Assembly (NCBI RefSeq): GCF_001421785.1
Contig: NZ_LMLB01000009.1
Location: 1-40,399, forward strand
Length of the DNA stretch: 40,399 nt
Origin: Sphingomonas sp. Leaf33
GTDB taxonomy: Bacteria; Pseudomonadota; Alphaproteobacteria; Sphingomonadales; Sphingomonadaceae
Direction: 5' to 3'
Part shown: positions 26,351 to 33,879 of the stretch, piece after piece
How the letters are laid out: every line of letters begins with the position of its first letter
Position numbering within the stretch: position 1 is the stretch's first letter
The notes under the pieces: model-generated
Database searches by the model: none
What the model was told of the DNA's origin: nothing
The model's input: the letters and a program-made list of their open reading frames with translations, nothing else
Program-made: the position numbers and the translations under genes

Positions 26351-26970
26351 CGTGCGTCCTCCACCAAAGCCAGCGGTGCGGCGACGACCTGCCCTTCTCC
26401 GTCGCGGACGAAAACGCGACGGCCCGAGCGGCCCGCCTGCATCGTCGTCACACTACGCTCGATCGTGACCGGCCCCGCGATTGAACGCAGGGTCAGCGCG
26501 GTCCCTGGCGCCACCCGCCCCGCAGTTGCCGGTACGAGCCGCCCTAACGCCGCACCCGCCACCACGGTGTCGCGCACGGTCGGCACGCCCCCGACGAATC
26601 CGATCGCCACGGATTCACCATTGCAGGCGGCGGGCGCGACGTCATCGATAGTGATCGTCTCGCCCACGGCCAGCGAGCGCGTGCTCGTCCAGCAATTCGC
26701 GGCCCCGCGGACGACCGCGCGGATCGTGATCCTTACCGGGGCGGTGCCTGTGGCGACGACACCGGCGCGGCGGATCAGTGCCGCCGCCACCGGCCCCGGC
26801 AACGTCACCTGTCGCTGCCCCGCCGGTAGCCGCAATACGACGCGTGCTGCGGTCGCAGCGTCCAGCCGTTCGCGATCGGCGTCGCGCACCAGGTCGGCTA
26901 CCCGCACGTCGCGAGTGTCGACCGTCACCATCGGCACGAGCGTCAGCCCGGCCGCCAAAACCACTAGCAT
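26347..26970 (-). CDS. flgA: P-ring assembly chaperone FlgA
   Basis: The 207-aa protein has a short secretion signal (MLVVLAAGLTLVPMVTVDTR), an SAF-like domain (SLAVGETITIDDVAP) and a C-terminal end resembling G-x-V-x-A-x-x-L (DGEGQVVAAPLALVE). FlgA helps assemble the P ring in the periplasm. It starts 45 nt after flgG with a G-rich ribosome site, the largest gap inside this operon. Confidence 0.88.
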   Translation of the reverse strand: MLVVLAAGLTLVPMVTVDTRDVRVADLVRDADRERLDAATAARVVLRLPAGQRQVTLPGPVAAALIRRAGVVATGTAPVRITIRAVVRGAANCWTSTRSLAVGETITIDDVAPAACNGESVAIGFVGGVPTVRDTVVAGAALGRLVPATAGRVAPGTALTLRSIAGPVTIERSVTTMQAGRSGRRVFVRDGEGQVVAAPLALVEDAR

Positions 26971-27015
26971 TTTCCCGATCCCCCCACGCCTCTCGGCGCG
27001 CTCCCGTCTTCGCGG

Positions 27016-27789
27016 CTAACGCCGCAGCGTGTTCGCAATCCCCATCATCTGGTCTGCGGCCTGGACGACCTGCGCATTGGCCGCATAGGCGCGCTGGACC
27101 AGCATCATCTTGACCATCTCGTCGGTCAGCTGGACGTTCGACCGCTCGACGGAACCCTGCACCAGCTGCCCGGCCCCATCCTCGCCCGGCTGCGCCTCAT
27201 CGAGCCGCGCATCCTCGGCGAGACGATAGAGTCCGCCATCGAGCCGCTCGACGCCGGTGAGGTCAGCCACCCGCACCAGCCGGATCTGACCGATCTCGAC
27301 CGGATCGGTGCCGTCCGCCCCCTGGACCCGAACGGTGCCATCGCCCGCGATCGTCAGCGTGGTCGCATCGTCGGGAACCGTGATCCCCGCCTTCAGCGCG
27401 AAGCCGCCCGCTCCCGCGAGCTGCCCGTCCTCGCCGACCTTCAACCGCCCGCCGCGCCACAGCAGCGTGCGCCCGTCCGCGCCCATCAGCTCGATGAAGC
27501 CGGTGCCCTCGATCGCGATGTCCATCGACGCCCCGGTCTTCTGGAGGTCGCCCTGATCGTTGAGCATGAACTGGACGTCGAGCGCGACTCCCGCGAGGGT
27601 CGGTGCAGCCGATTGCAGGTCGGCGGGAAGCAGCGTCACATCGGGACCGCTGGCGACGACATCGGCGAACCGTACCTCGGACCGCTTGAAGCCCGAAGTG
27701 TTGATGTTGGCAATGTTGTTCGCGATCGCATCCAGCGCGCGCTGCTGGGTGTTGAGGCCGACCGCCCCGACATAATAGGCACCGCTCAT
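27016..27789 (-). CDS. flgG: Distal rod protein FlgG
   Basis: The 257-aa protein has the rod/hook N-terminal motif (LDAIANNIANINTSGFKRSE) and the C-terminal signature (NVQLTDEMVKMMLVQRAYAA). Its length is close to FlgG (about 260 aa). It overlaps flgF by 4 nt (ATGA). It was assigned as FlgG rather than FlgF because it follows the other rod gene in the usual flgF-flgG order and has the longer central domain; the two could be swapped. Confidence 0.82.
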   Translation of the reverse strand: MSGAYYVGAVGLNTQQRALDAIANNIANINTSGFKRSEVRFADVVASGPDVTLLPADLQSAAPTLAGVALDVQFMLNDQGDLQKTGASMDIAIEGTGFIELMGADGRTLLWRGGRLKVGEDGQLAGAGGFALKAGITVPDDATTLTIAGDGTVRVQGADGTDPVEIGQIRLVRVADLTGVERLDGGLYRLAEDARLDEAQPGEDGAGQLVQGSVERSNVQLTDEMVKMMLVQRAYAANAQVVQAADQMMGIANTLRR

Positions 27790-28505
27790 CGACCATTCCC
27801 CCCGAACGCGCTGACCGCCCGGCCCATCAATTCGTCGTAAAGCTGGATCAGTCGCGCACCGCTTTCGGCTTGACGGACAGCAATCATGCTCTGCGTCATC
27901 TCGTCGCCAAGGGTCACGTTAGAACCCTCGAGCATACCCTGCCGCACCAGCGCGCCTTCGGCCTCTCCCATCGCGCCCTCGGGCACCGAATAAAAGCTCT
28001 CACCGACCGCGGTCATCGCCGCCGGATCCGCGCCGGCCTCGATCGCAAGCCGCGCGACCGGTCTCCCGCCCTCCAACACCATACCGTCTTGACGCACCGT
28101 CATCGTCGCACCGTCGATCACGAGATCGCCGCCACCTGCCTGCTGGAGTACATAGCCCTGCGGGGTCACCAGCAGGCCATCGGCGTCGCGACGGAACTGC
28201 CCCTGACGCGTGTAGAGGACAGCATCACCCGAGCGGACGCGGAAATAGCCATCGCCACTGATCGCCAGGTCGAATGGGTTTCCGGTTTCCGCCAGCCGTG
28301 CCTGGGCGCGATCGTGGCGCACCGAAAGTGCGACGTCGCCGGCACCTGCGAACCGCCCTGACGAACCCGCCGCCACGGCTTCGGCAAAGCCGATCCTGCG
28401 CTTATAACCAGGCGTCGATATATTCGCGACGTTGTGCGCACTGACGTCCAGTCGCCGTTCCGCCATGCGCATGATCGCCGTCGCCGATTCCACAAGTCCA
28501 GTCAT
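27786..28505 (-). CDS. flgF: Rod protein FlgF
   Basis: The 239-aa protein begins MTGLVESATAIMRMAERRLD, with VSAHNVANISTPGYKRRIGF and a C-terminal SNVTLGDEMTQSMIAVRQAE, the basal-body rod layout. The start at 28505 has GGGGGGATC just upstream; a longer in-frame reading to 28571 would run into the promoter region. It is the first gene of the long minus-strand flagellar operon. Confidence 0.82.
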   Translation of the reverse strand: MTGLVESATAIMRMAERRLDVSAHNVANISTPGYKRRIGFAEAVAAGSSGRFAGAGDVALSVRHDRAQARLAETGNPFDLAISGDGYFRVRSGDAVLYTRQGQFRRDADGLLVTPQGYVLQQAGGGDLVIDGATMTVRQDGMVLEGGRPVARLAIEAGADPAAMTAVGESFYSVPEGAMGEAEGALVRQGMLEGSNVTLGDEMTQSMIAVRQAESGARLIQLYDELMGRAVSAFGGNGR

Positions 28506-28526
28506 GATCCCCCCGAATCTGTCCCG

Positions 28527-28556
28527 ATATGAGACTATCGTTAGGGGTCGGGTCAA
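28527..28556 (-). promoter_or_regulatory. Weak candidate promoter for the minus-strand flagellar operon
   Basis: On the minus strand TTGACC (28556-28551) is followed after 18 bases by TCATAT (28532-28527), about 22 bases before the flgF ATG. The -35 box is good and the -10 is poor (3 of 6). No sigma-54 or sigma-28 consensus was evident upstream to 28700. Confidence 0.25.
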
Positions 28557-28883
28557 GCCTCGGACAATCAAAGAATCAAATATTTTCTACTACGTCCACT
28601 AATAGGTAACGCCCATATTTGGATTATTCAGGCAAGGCATCAGGCGATGGGTTCGACAAGAACCATTCTGGCTCTTATATTCGATTTTTGCCTTGCATTC
28701 GTAGGATTTATGCCAGGTTAGCGTCTTGGTCCCAATGAAAAGCTAGAGTCAGCCGTGAAGCCGGCGAGACACGTGTGGACCTGCTTGAAGCTCTTGTCGT
28801 GAAAGCACTTTGGCCGTCGCCCGAATCGCGTCGTGATCGAAGCTCGTGATTGCTGTATTGCCGCACGAAAGGCATTCGTGACC

Positions 28884-28891
28884 TTGGCGCA
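28884..28891. repeat. Target site duplication, left copy
   Basis: TTGGCGCA directly adjoins the left end of the IS256 element and is repeated exactly at 30317-30324. Confidence 0.85.
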
Positions 28892-28919
28892 GGTAGCGTC
28901 CGCGCTCGTGGTGTAATTT
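28892..28919 (+). repeat. Left terminal inverted repeat of the IS256 element
   Basis: The end starts GGTAGCGTCCG and its inner part is CGTGGTGTAATTT, identical to the reverse complement of 30289-30301. Confidence 0.85.
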
Positions 28920-28941
28920 CTTGGTGTAGATGACGGTGTAT

Positions 28942-28971
28942 GCCGGGGTGGGGCCGAGGCCCCACCCCGGC
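28942..28971. terminator. Perfect 13-bp hairpin inside the left end of the IS
   Basis: GCCGGGGTGGGGC, the loop CGAG, then GCCCCACCCCGGC form a perfect GC-rich stem between the left inverted repeat and the transposase gene. There is no T-tract, so this is not a standard intrinsic terminator. It may block transcription entering from outside, or limit transposase translation from such read-through, as hairpins near IS ends often do. Confidence 0.45.
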
Positions 28972-29051
28972 TTCGGCGTCTCGGTGGCCACCGGGCTCAT
29001 CGGTTAAGGTGGAAGTGTCGAGCTTCACCAACATCCGAGGAGTTTTTCCCG

Positions 29052-30263
29052 ATGACCGACGACAGACTACCGCTTGCCGAGTTGATGGCGAAGACCGGAG
29101 ACGGCGATTTCCTGCGCAGCGTTGCCGAGAGCGTGCTGCAGATCATCATGGAGGCCGACGTCGACGGCCTCATCGGCGCCGGCCGCCACGAGCGGTCCGG
29201 CGAGCGTAGCACGTGGCGCAACGGCTACCGTGACCGCAGCCTGGATACCCGGCTGGGCACGCTCAACCTGAAGATCCCCAAGCTGCGCACCGGCGCCTAC
29301 TTTCCCGGCTTCCTGGAGCCGAGGAAGACGGTCGAGAAGGTGCTGGTCAGCGTCATCCAGGAGGCCTGGATCGCCGGCGTCAGTACGCGGCGCGTCGACG
29401 ATCTGGTCCAGGCGATGGGGATGAGCGGCATCTCGAAGTCGAGCGTGTCGAAACTGTGCAAGGACATCGACGAACGGGTGAACGCCTTCCTGAAGCGCCC
29501 GCTCGCCGGCGAGTGGCCGTACCTCTGGCTCGACGCCACCTACCTCAAGGTCCGCGAGGGCGGCCGCATCGTCAGCGTCGCCGCCATAATCGCTGTCGCC
29601 GTCACCACTGAGGGCAAGCGCAAGATCGTCGGCCTGCACATCGGCCCGAGCGAGGCCGAGCCGTTCTGGTCGACCTTCCTGCGCGATCTCGTCCGGCGCG
29701 GGCTCAAGGGCTTGAAGCTGGTCATTTCCGACGCGCACGAGGGGCTGAAGGCCGCCGTCACCCGCGTCGTCGTCGCCACTTGGCAGCGCTGCCGCGTCCA
29801 CTTCATGCGCAACGCGCTGGCGCACGTCCCCAAGGGCCACAACACCATGGTCGCCGCCGCGATCCGGCAGGTCTTCCTCCAGCCGGACCATGCCGCCGCC
29901 ACCCGAACCTGGCGCCATGTCGCCGACCAGCTCCGCGCCAGATGGCCGAAACTCGGCGCCTGCATGGACAACGCCGAGCACGACGTGCTCGCCTACATGA
30001 CCTTTCCCGAGCAGCACCGGGTGAAGCTGCACAGCACCAACCCGCTCGAACGGCTCAACAAGGAGGTGAAGCGCCGGGCTGACGTGATGGGCATCTTCCC
30101 CAACGAGGACACCATCACCCGGCTCATTGGCGCCGTGCTCCTCGAGCAGAACGACGAGTACCAGCTCCAGAACCGCTACATGCAGATCGAGGGCATGGTC
30201 GCTCTCGCCACACCACAGATCGAGGAGGTGACGCCGCTACAGATTACACCCAAGGCCGCCTGA
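29052..30263 (+). CDS. IS256-family transposase
   Basis: The 403-aa protein is a mutator-type (IS256) DDE transposase. It has the N-terminal ERSGERSTWRNGYRDRSLDT segment, LDATYLKVREGG carrying the first catalytic Asp, VISDAHEGLKAA carrying the second, and HSTNPLERLNKEVKRR carrying the catalytic Glu. GGAGTTTTTCCC precedes the ATG. The gene is full length and uninterrupted, so the element may be active. Confidence 0.97.
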   Translation: MTDDRLPLAELMAKTGDGDFLRSVAESVLQIIMEADVDGLIGAGRHERSGERSTWRNGYRDRSLDTRLGTLNLKIPKLRTGAYFPGFLEPRKTVEKVLVSVIQEAWIAGVSTRRVDDLVQAMGMSGISKSSVSKLCKDIDERVNAFLKRPLAGEWPYLWLDATYLKVREGGRIVSVAAIIAVAVTTEGKRKIVGLHIGPSEAEPFWSTFLRDLVRRGLKGLKLVISDAHEGLKAAVTRVVVATWQRCRVHFMRNALAHVPKGHNTMVAAAIRQVFLQPDHAAATRTWRHVADQLRARWPKLGACMDNAEHDVLAYMTFPEQHRVKLHSTNPLERLNKEVKRRADVMGIFPNEDTITRLIGAVLLEQNDEYQLQNRYMQIEGMVALATPQIEEVTPLQITPKAA

Positions 30264-30288
30264 ACGATGCAGCCCGGGGCCACACCCC

Positions 30289-30316
30289 AAATTACACCAC
30301 GTTGACGGACACGACC
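30289..30316 (-). repeat. Right terminal inverted repeat of the IS256 element
   Basis: The reverse complement starts GGTCGTGTCCG and ends CGTGGTGTAATTT. It matches the left end at 22 of 28 positions. Confidence 0.85.
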
Positions 30317-30324
30317 TTGGCGCA
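30317..30324. repeat. Target site duplication, right copy
   Basis: TTGGCGCA directly adjoins the right end of the IS256 element; it is identical to 28884-28891. Confidence 0.85.
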
Positions 30325-30402
30325 CCCATGGCGAATTTGTCCCATGCGGCTCGCTTCCATTCGAACGAAACGACCGCACGATCAAACCGTGAGATCAAAC
30401 AC

Positions 30403-30657
30403 CTAATCAGGAGGCCGGCTCGGCAACGTTGCCGGCGCAGTCCGTACCCGTCGCCAGTCCGCTGCGAAGGCAAGGTGCCTATCTGCCGGCGCATCATTGA
30501 ACACCGGGTGCACGGCGGCGTAGCCGCAGATGTGGTGGGTCAGAATGGGCGTTATGACGTGCACGTGCGGTCCACGGTTCGATCGAATGTCCGATGGCAT
30601 GTGCTGCACGATCAAGCTGCTGAGCACCTTGGGCTGCAAGCATAGCGCGACGTACAT
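30403..30657 (-). CDS. Small hypothetical protein
   Basis: I do not recognise this 84-aa reading frame (MYVALCLQPKVLSSLIVQHM...). Its ATG overlaps the TAA of the upstream minus-strand frame as TAATG, which is typical of translational coupling and is the main argument for it. It has several His residues (GPHVHVITPILTHHICGYAA). It lies in decayed accessory DNA and may not be a functional gene. Confidence 0.35.
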   Translation of the reverse strand: MYVALCLQPKVLSSLIVQHMPSDIRSNRGPHVHVITPILTHHICGYAAVHPVFNDAPADRHLAFAADWRRVRTAPATLPSRPPD

Positions 30658-31043
30658 TAGGCGGCGTCCATCATCGCATGACGGGGCAGCGATGGCGGGA
30701 AGCGCAGCGTCTGCACCACAGCGAGCAGATCTTGCCTTGGCAGGATCGCAGCATCATGGCTCTCGAAGAACGCCCTGGCGCCGCTGACATCCGCAACCCC
30801 ATCGGCCAGAAGCACTCGATGATAGGCCGCGGTGACCGCCCACTCCGATCCCACAGCTTTGATCTCTGCTGCCGAGGGCTTCCGCGGCTGCAGCTTCGCG
30901 CAAGCAAGGTCGACGGCTCGGTGAGTGCCGCCCTTGCCGTAGCCCGACCAAAGCAGCGCGAAGCCGCAGTCAGCATCTGGCCCGATCCGCGCCGGATCGT
31001 CGAACACCATGTCCATCGCCTGCGGTGGTCGGGCACGAGCCAC
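30657..31043 (-). CDS. Hypothetical protein, possibly N-terminally truncated
   Basis: The 128-aa frame uses a GTG at 31043 and ends TAA, overlapping the ATG of the next small frame. The protein (FALLWSGYGKGGTHRAVDLA, SGARAFFESHDAAILPRQDL) has normal composition and codon use but no family I recognise. A stop lies just upstream in frame, while a neighbouring frame reads GTDRICPWRGPDGGMWLVPD, so the true gene may have begun further upstream and been frameshifted. Confidence 0.4.
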   Translation of the reverse strand: MARARPPQAMDMVFDDPARIGPDADCGFALLWSGYGKGGTHRAVDLACAKLQPRKPSAAEIKAVGSEWAVTAAYHRVLLADGVADVSGARAFFESHDAAILPRQDLLAVVQTLRFPPSLPRHAMMDAA

Positions 31044-31496
31044 ATGCCGCCGTCAGGACCGCGCCAAGGGCAGATGCGGTCCGTACCTGCGGGCGCCGAG
31101 CATCGACCATTGACAGAGCAGCACGGATACGTGCCGCACACCGTCAGCGGCGTGCGTCGCAGCAGCATATCGTTTCAACATCTGCGGTGATGTAGCAGCC
31201 GCCCGGCAGGCTCCAACCCAACGGCGATGCCCTGATGCGATTGATCTCGCCAGATGCGCACGCCGCGCGCTGCTGCGATCGCCGCCTTTCCCGCCGCATC
31301 GTGCTCCTCCAGCCGCGAGAGCATTCGCCGATACGGCCGCCCGACCCATTCTGGCGCGACGAGCTCGTCTCGCAGGCGAACAGCAGGATCATTGGCAGGC
31401 CGATCGACGAAGCAGCAGGGGGCCTCCCGCCGGCCAGACGATAGCGGTCGTCTTGGCGAAACCTCGCGGGTCGTCACAGTCTTTGCCCACCGTCGG
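31044..31496. other. Stretch without a confident gene
   Basis: Several short overlapping frames occur on both strands. The minus frame containing VRLRDELVAPEWVGRPYRRM and EEHDAAGKAAIAAARGVR looks like former coding DNA, but it lacks a credible start and identity. It is probably gene remnants next to the intact gene ending at 31497. Confidence 0.4.
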
Positions 31497-32621
31497 TCAT
31501 TTAAGCGGAGGCGAACCGCTGCGGTCGATCCGCCCGACCTTGTCGAGCCCCAGCTCGCTGAACCAGACACTGCCGGCCGGCCCCATCGTGATCCGGTGCA
31601 TCACCGTACGTTGGGATGGCGCCTTGAACCAGGTAATGCCGACACCGGTCAGGTCGCCGGCAGGCGCTTCGAGGATCGCCTTGTCGAACCGCACGACATA
31701 GTCGTCGACGGTCGGGCCGGCAGCAGGTGGGCTGACATATTGCTGTACCCACAGATTGCCGTCGGCATCGAAGGTGTGTCCGGCCAGGATGGCGTCGCGG
31801 TGGGGCAGCGGCACCGGATATTCGGTCAGCTGCGTCGGATCGGCCAAGTCGATACGACCAAGCCGGCCGCCGGCTTCCTGGGTGAACCACATCGCCCGGC
31901 CGAGCGGGTCGGGCTTGATAGTGATCGGGCGGCTGTTGGCGGTGGGGATCTCGATTTCGGTTACGGTCCCATCTGACGCGACCCGGGCGATGCGCGACGC
32001 GCCGAGTTCGGTGCACCAGATCGCGCCATCCGGGCCGGGTGCGACATAGATCGGCACCGCCCCGATCGACGGCAGCACGAAATGTTCGACCCGCCCTCCC
32101 CGATCGACCCGTCCGATGGTGTTGCTCAGCTTGCCGGTAAACCACAGCGCCCCGTCCGCGCCGAGCGTCAGTCCGTGGGGATGCGGGTTCATCGGCCCGC
32201 GCAGCCGGTCGGACGCAATGGTGACGTCGATCGTCTCCACGATCCGGCCGTCATCGGTGTCGATTCGCGCGAGGGCGCCTGCGGATTCGAACGTCACCCA
32301 CAGCCGCCCTTCCGCATCGAAGACGGACCCATGCGGCCCGCTACCCGTCGGCATCGGATAATAAAGTGCGCTGCCGTCGAGCGCGATGCGGGCGAGATGA
32401 TCGTATTTCTGCCCCGAGACCCAGAACGCGGTACCGCCAGGATCGAGCACTAGTTCATGCGTTGATCCACCGCCGGGCGCACAGCAGGAAAACGCATCCG
32501 TCGCCATCCCCGGCATTACCGCGTCGGTCATCGCCATTCCGGGCATCGCCGCGCTGGTCATCGGCCAGTTTAGCTGAAACTCGATGATCCGTCCCGTCCC
32601 CACCGCCTGCACGTCGTCCAT
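31497..32621 (-). CDS. Vgb/SMP-30-like beta-propeller protein
   Basis: The 374-aa protein has repeated propeller blades of the virginiamycin B lyase (streptogramin lyase) type: GPHGSVFDAEGRLWVTFES, HPHGLTLGADGALWFTGKL, APGPDGAIWCTELGASRIA, MGPAGSVWFSELGLDKVG. Family members are lyases or, more often, uncharacterised propellers. No signal peptide is seen. A Met-rich stretch (residues 21-39, MTSAAMPGMAMTDAVMPGM) followed by CC (46-47) precedes blade one. The start at 32621 has GAAGGGGGG just before it; a GTG 15 nt upstream is less likely. It is divergent from the barrel-protein gene at 32836. Antibiotic-lyase activity should not be assumed. Confidence 0.82.
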   Translation of the reverse strand: MDDVQAVGTGRIIEFQLNWPMTSAAMPGMAMTDAVMPGMATDAFSCCAPGGGSTHELVLDPGGTAFWVSGQKYDHLARIALDGSALYYPMPTGSGPHGSVFDAEGRLWVTFESAGALARIDTDDGRIVETIDVTIASDRLRGPMNPHPHGLTLGADGALWFTGKLSNTIGRVDRGGRVEHFVLPSIGAVPIYVAPGPDGAIWCTELGASRIARVASDGTVTEIEIPTANSRPITIKPDPLGRAMWFTQEAGGRLGRIDLADPTQLTEYPVPLPHRDAILAGHTFDADGNLWVQQYVSPPAAGPTVDDYVVRFDKAILEAPAGDLTGVGITWFKAPSQRTVMHRITMGPAGSVWFSELGLDKVGRIDRSGSPPLK

Positions 32622-32835
32622 CCCGCCCCCCTTCACGGTCGCAAAGCATCCTTGCGACCGTCATTTATATCGAACCGCCATAAAGGATGAATTGCCTGAA
32701 ATCGATCAATCAAAGCAGACGCAGCGCTCCAGATCCAGCGATCCTTTCCGACATTGCATCAGCATTGAACGCAACGCCCCTTGCTCCGATGCTCGAACGT
32801 CATAGCCTGCTTTCACCAAGAGGGAGGAGTTATTC

Positions 32836-33801
32836 ATGAGCATCGACGACGATTTTGTCTTTCGCCCGCTATCCAACGTCGCACCGGTCACGCCGACAGT
32901 GGAATTCGCTACCGCTGGCGTGCAAGAAACGCTGGCGCTGGCCGACGATCCGCTCGGCCCGCTGGCGCAACTGCGCGGTATCTGGAAGGGGACCGGGCTC
33001 AACACGATCTGGCGCCCGCTGTTCGATCCGAGCAATCCGGGCCAGAAGCATTTCCTCGAGCTCAACCTGACCGTAGAGCAGATCGACTTTACGGAAATTC
33101 AGGGCCAGATCCCCAATCGCGGGTTGCTGCAAGGCGATCTGTTCATGGCCGGCCTGCATTACATGCAGTTGGTCAGTGACAACCATAACAACGGCCTGCA
33201 TCTCGAACCGGGCGTCTGGCTGACGGTACCGGCGACGACCGACCCGAGCGTGCCGGCATCGGTCGTCCGCATGGGGTCGATCCCGCACGGGACGACGATC
33301 CTGGCGCAGGGAGTCGCGTCGGGCGAAGCAGGCGGGCCTACCTTTGCGGTGGCGGACATCACGCCGTTCGTCATCGGCGACCCGTCGCAGAAGATACCGT
33401 TCCCCGAAACCGACCTGTCGATCCCGACGCCGTTCCGGTCCGATCCGACGCTGATCGCCGGGATCACGCAAGCGATGGTGGATGATCCCAACACGGTGCT
33501 GAGCGGTGCGCTGACGGATCAGGACGTCGTCTCGACCACCAACTTGGTCATCACCACCGGCCCCGTCCCGATCATCGGCGGCGGCACCGCGAACACCGCA
33601 TTCCTGCAGGGCGACGCCGCCGGCCCCAACGCCGATGCGGTCGCCATGGAGGCGATCTTCTGGATCGAGGAGGTCCGCGAAAGCGACGGATCGACCGTGC
33701 TCCAGCTGCAATATACCCAGACCGTGCTGCTCGATTTCGGCGGGCTCAGCTGGCCGCACGTTTCGGTCGCGACGCTGCGCCAGGTATCCGCCGGCAGCTG
33801 A
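32836..33801 (+). CDS. Putative heme-binding (nitrobindin/FABP-like) barrel protein
   Basis: The 321-aa protein has no signal peptide. It contains LAQLRGIWKGTGLNTIWRP, reminiscent of the L-x-G-x-W-x-G-x-G start of nitrobindin-like beta barrels. Further on come GLHLEPGVWLTVPAT and an end of alternating strands (LQLQYTQTVLLDFGGLSWPH). Such proteins are often labelled heme-binding; I cannot identify an axial ligand, so the cofactor is inference. A strong AGGGAGGAG precedes the ATG. It is divergent from the propeller gene over a 214-bp gap in which I see no clear promoter, and a terminator hairpin follows it. Confidence 0.55.
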   Translation: MSIDDDFVFRPLSNVAPVTPTVEFATAGVQETLALADDPLGPLAQLRGIWKGTGLNTIWRPLFDPSNPGQKHFLELNLTVEQIDFTEIQGQIPNRGLLQGDLFMAGLHYMQLVSDNHNNGLHLEPGVWLTVPATTDPSVPASVVRMGSIPHGTTILAQGVASGEAGGPTFAVADITPFVIGDPSQKIPFPETDLSIPTPFRSDPTLIAGITQAMVDDPNTVLSGALTDQDVVSTTNLVITTGPVPIIGGGTANTAFLQGDAAGPNADAVAMEAIFWIEEVRESDGSTVLQLQYTQTVLLDFGGLSWPHVSVATLRQVSAGS

Positions 33802-33832
33802 GCCACGCGATCGGTCGTAAGACCGGATGCGT

Positions 33833-33867
33833 GAGGGGCCGGAGGATCAACCTCCGGTCCCTCTTTC
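33833..33867 (+). terminator. Intrinsic terminator after the barrel-protein gene
   Basis: GAGGGGCCGGAGG, the loop ATCAA, then CCTCCGGTCCCTC form a 13-bp stem with one G-T pair, followed by CTTTCC. It lies between the stops of convergent genes (33801 and 33880) and could serve both strands. Confidence 0.75.
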
Positions 33868-33879
33868 CGTGTCAGCGCA

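Larger units (their letters stand above)
28892..30316 (+). mobile_element. IS256-family insertion sequence (1,425 bp, structurally complete)
   Basis: The element carries one intact transposase gene, has imperfect terminal inverted repeats of 28 bp (22 of 28 match; the inner 13 are identical) and is flanked by the 8-bp direct repeat TTGGCGCA. Length, repeat size and 8-bp target duplication fit the IS256 family. The intact gene and perfect target duplication point to a recent insertion. Confidence 0.9.
28718..30345 (-). pseudogene. Remnant resembling the start of an IS481-type transposase, split by the IS256 element
   Basis: If the IS256 element and one target repeat are removed, the minus strand reads from an ATG at 30345 as MGQIRHGCAKVTNAFRAAIQ, then SRASI, closely resembling the usual MGQIRHG...AAIQ-x-S-x-A-S start of IS481-family transposases. 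The frame stops at 28718 after about 64 codons and the rest of the transposase is not recognisable. It is therefore a decayed fragment that already was, or has since become, non-functional. Recognition is from memory of the family start only. Confidence 0.5.

Noticed and set aside
28506..28717. Sigma-54 or sigma-28 promoter upstream of flgF
   Set aside because: No GG-N10-GC or sigma-28 consensus spacing found by eye.
29067..30032. Minus-strand 321-codon frame in the IS
   Set aside because: It is antisense to the clearly intact transposase.
31497..32621. Streptogramin resistance gene (vgb)
   Set aside because: Propeller blades match the family, but no evidence for lyase activity; most such homologues are not resistance genes.
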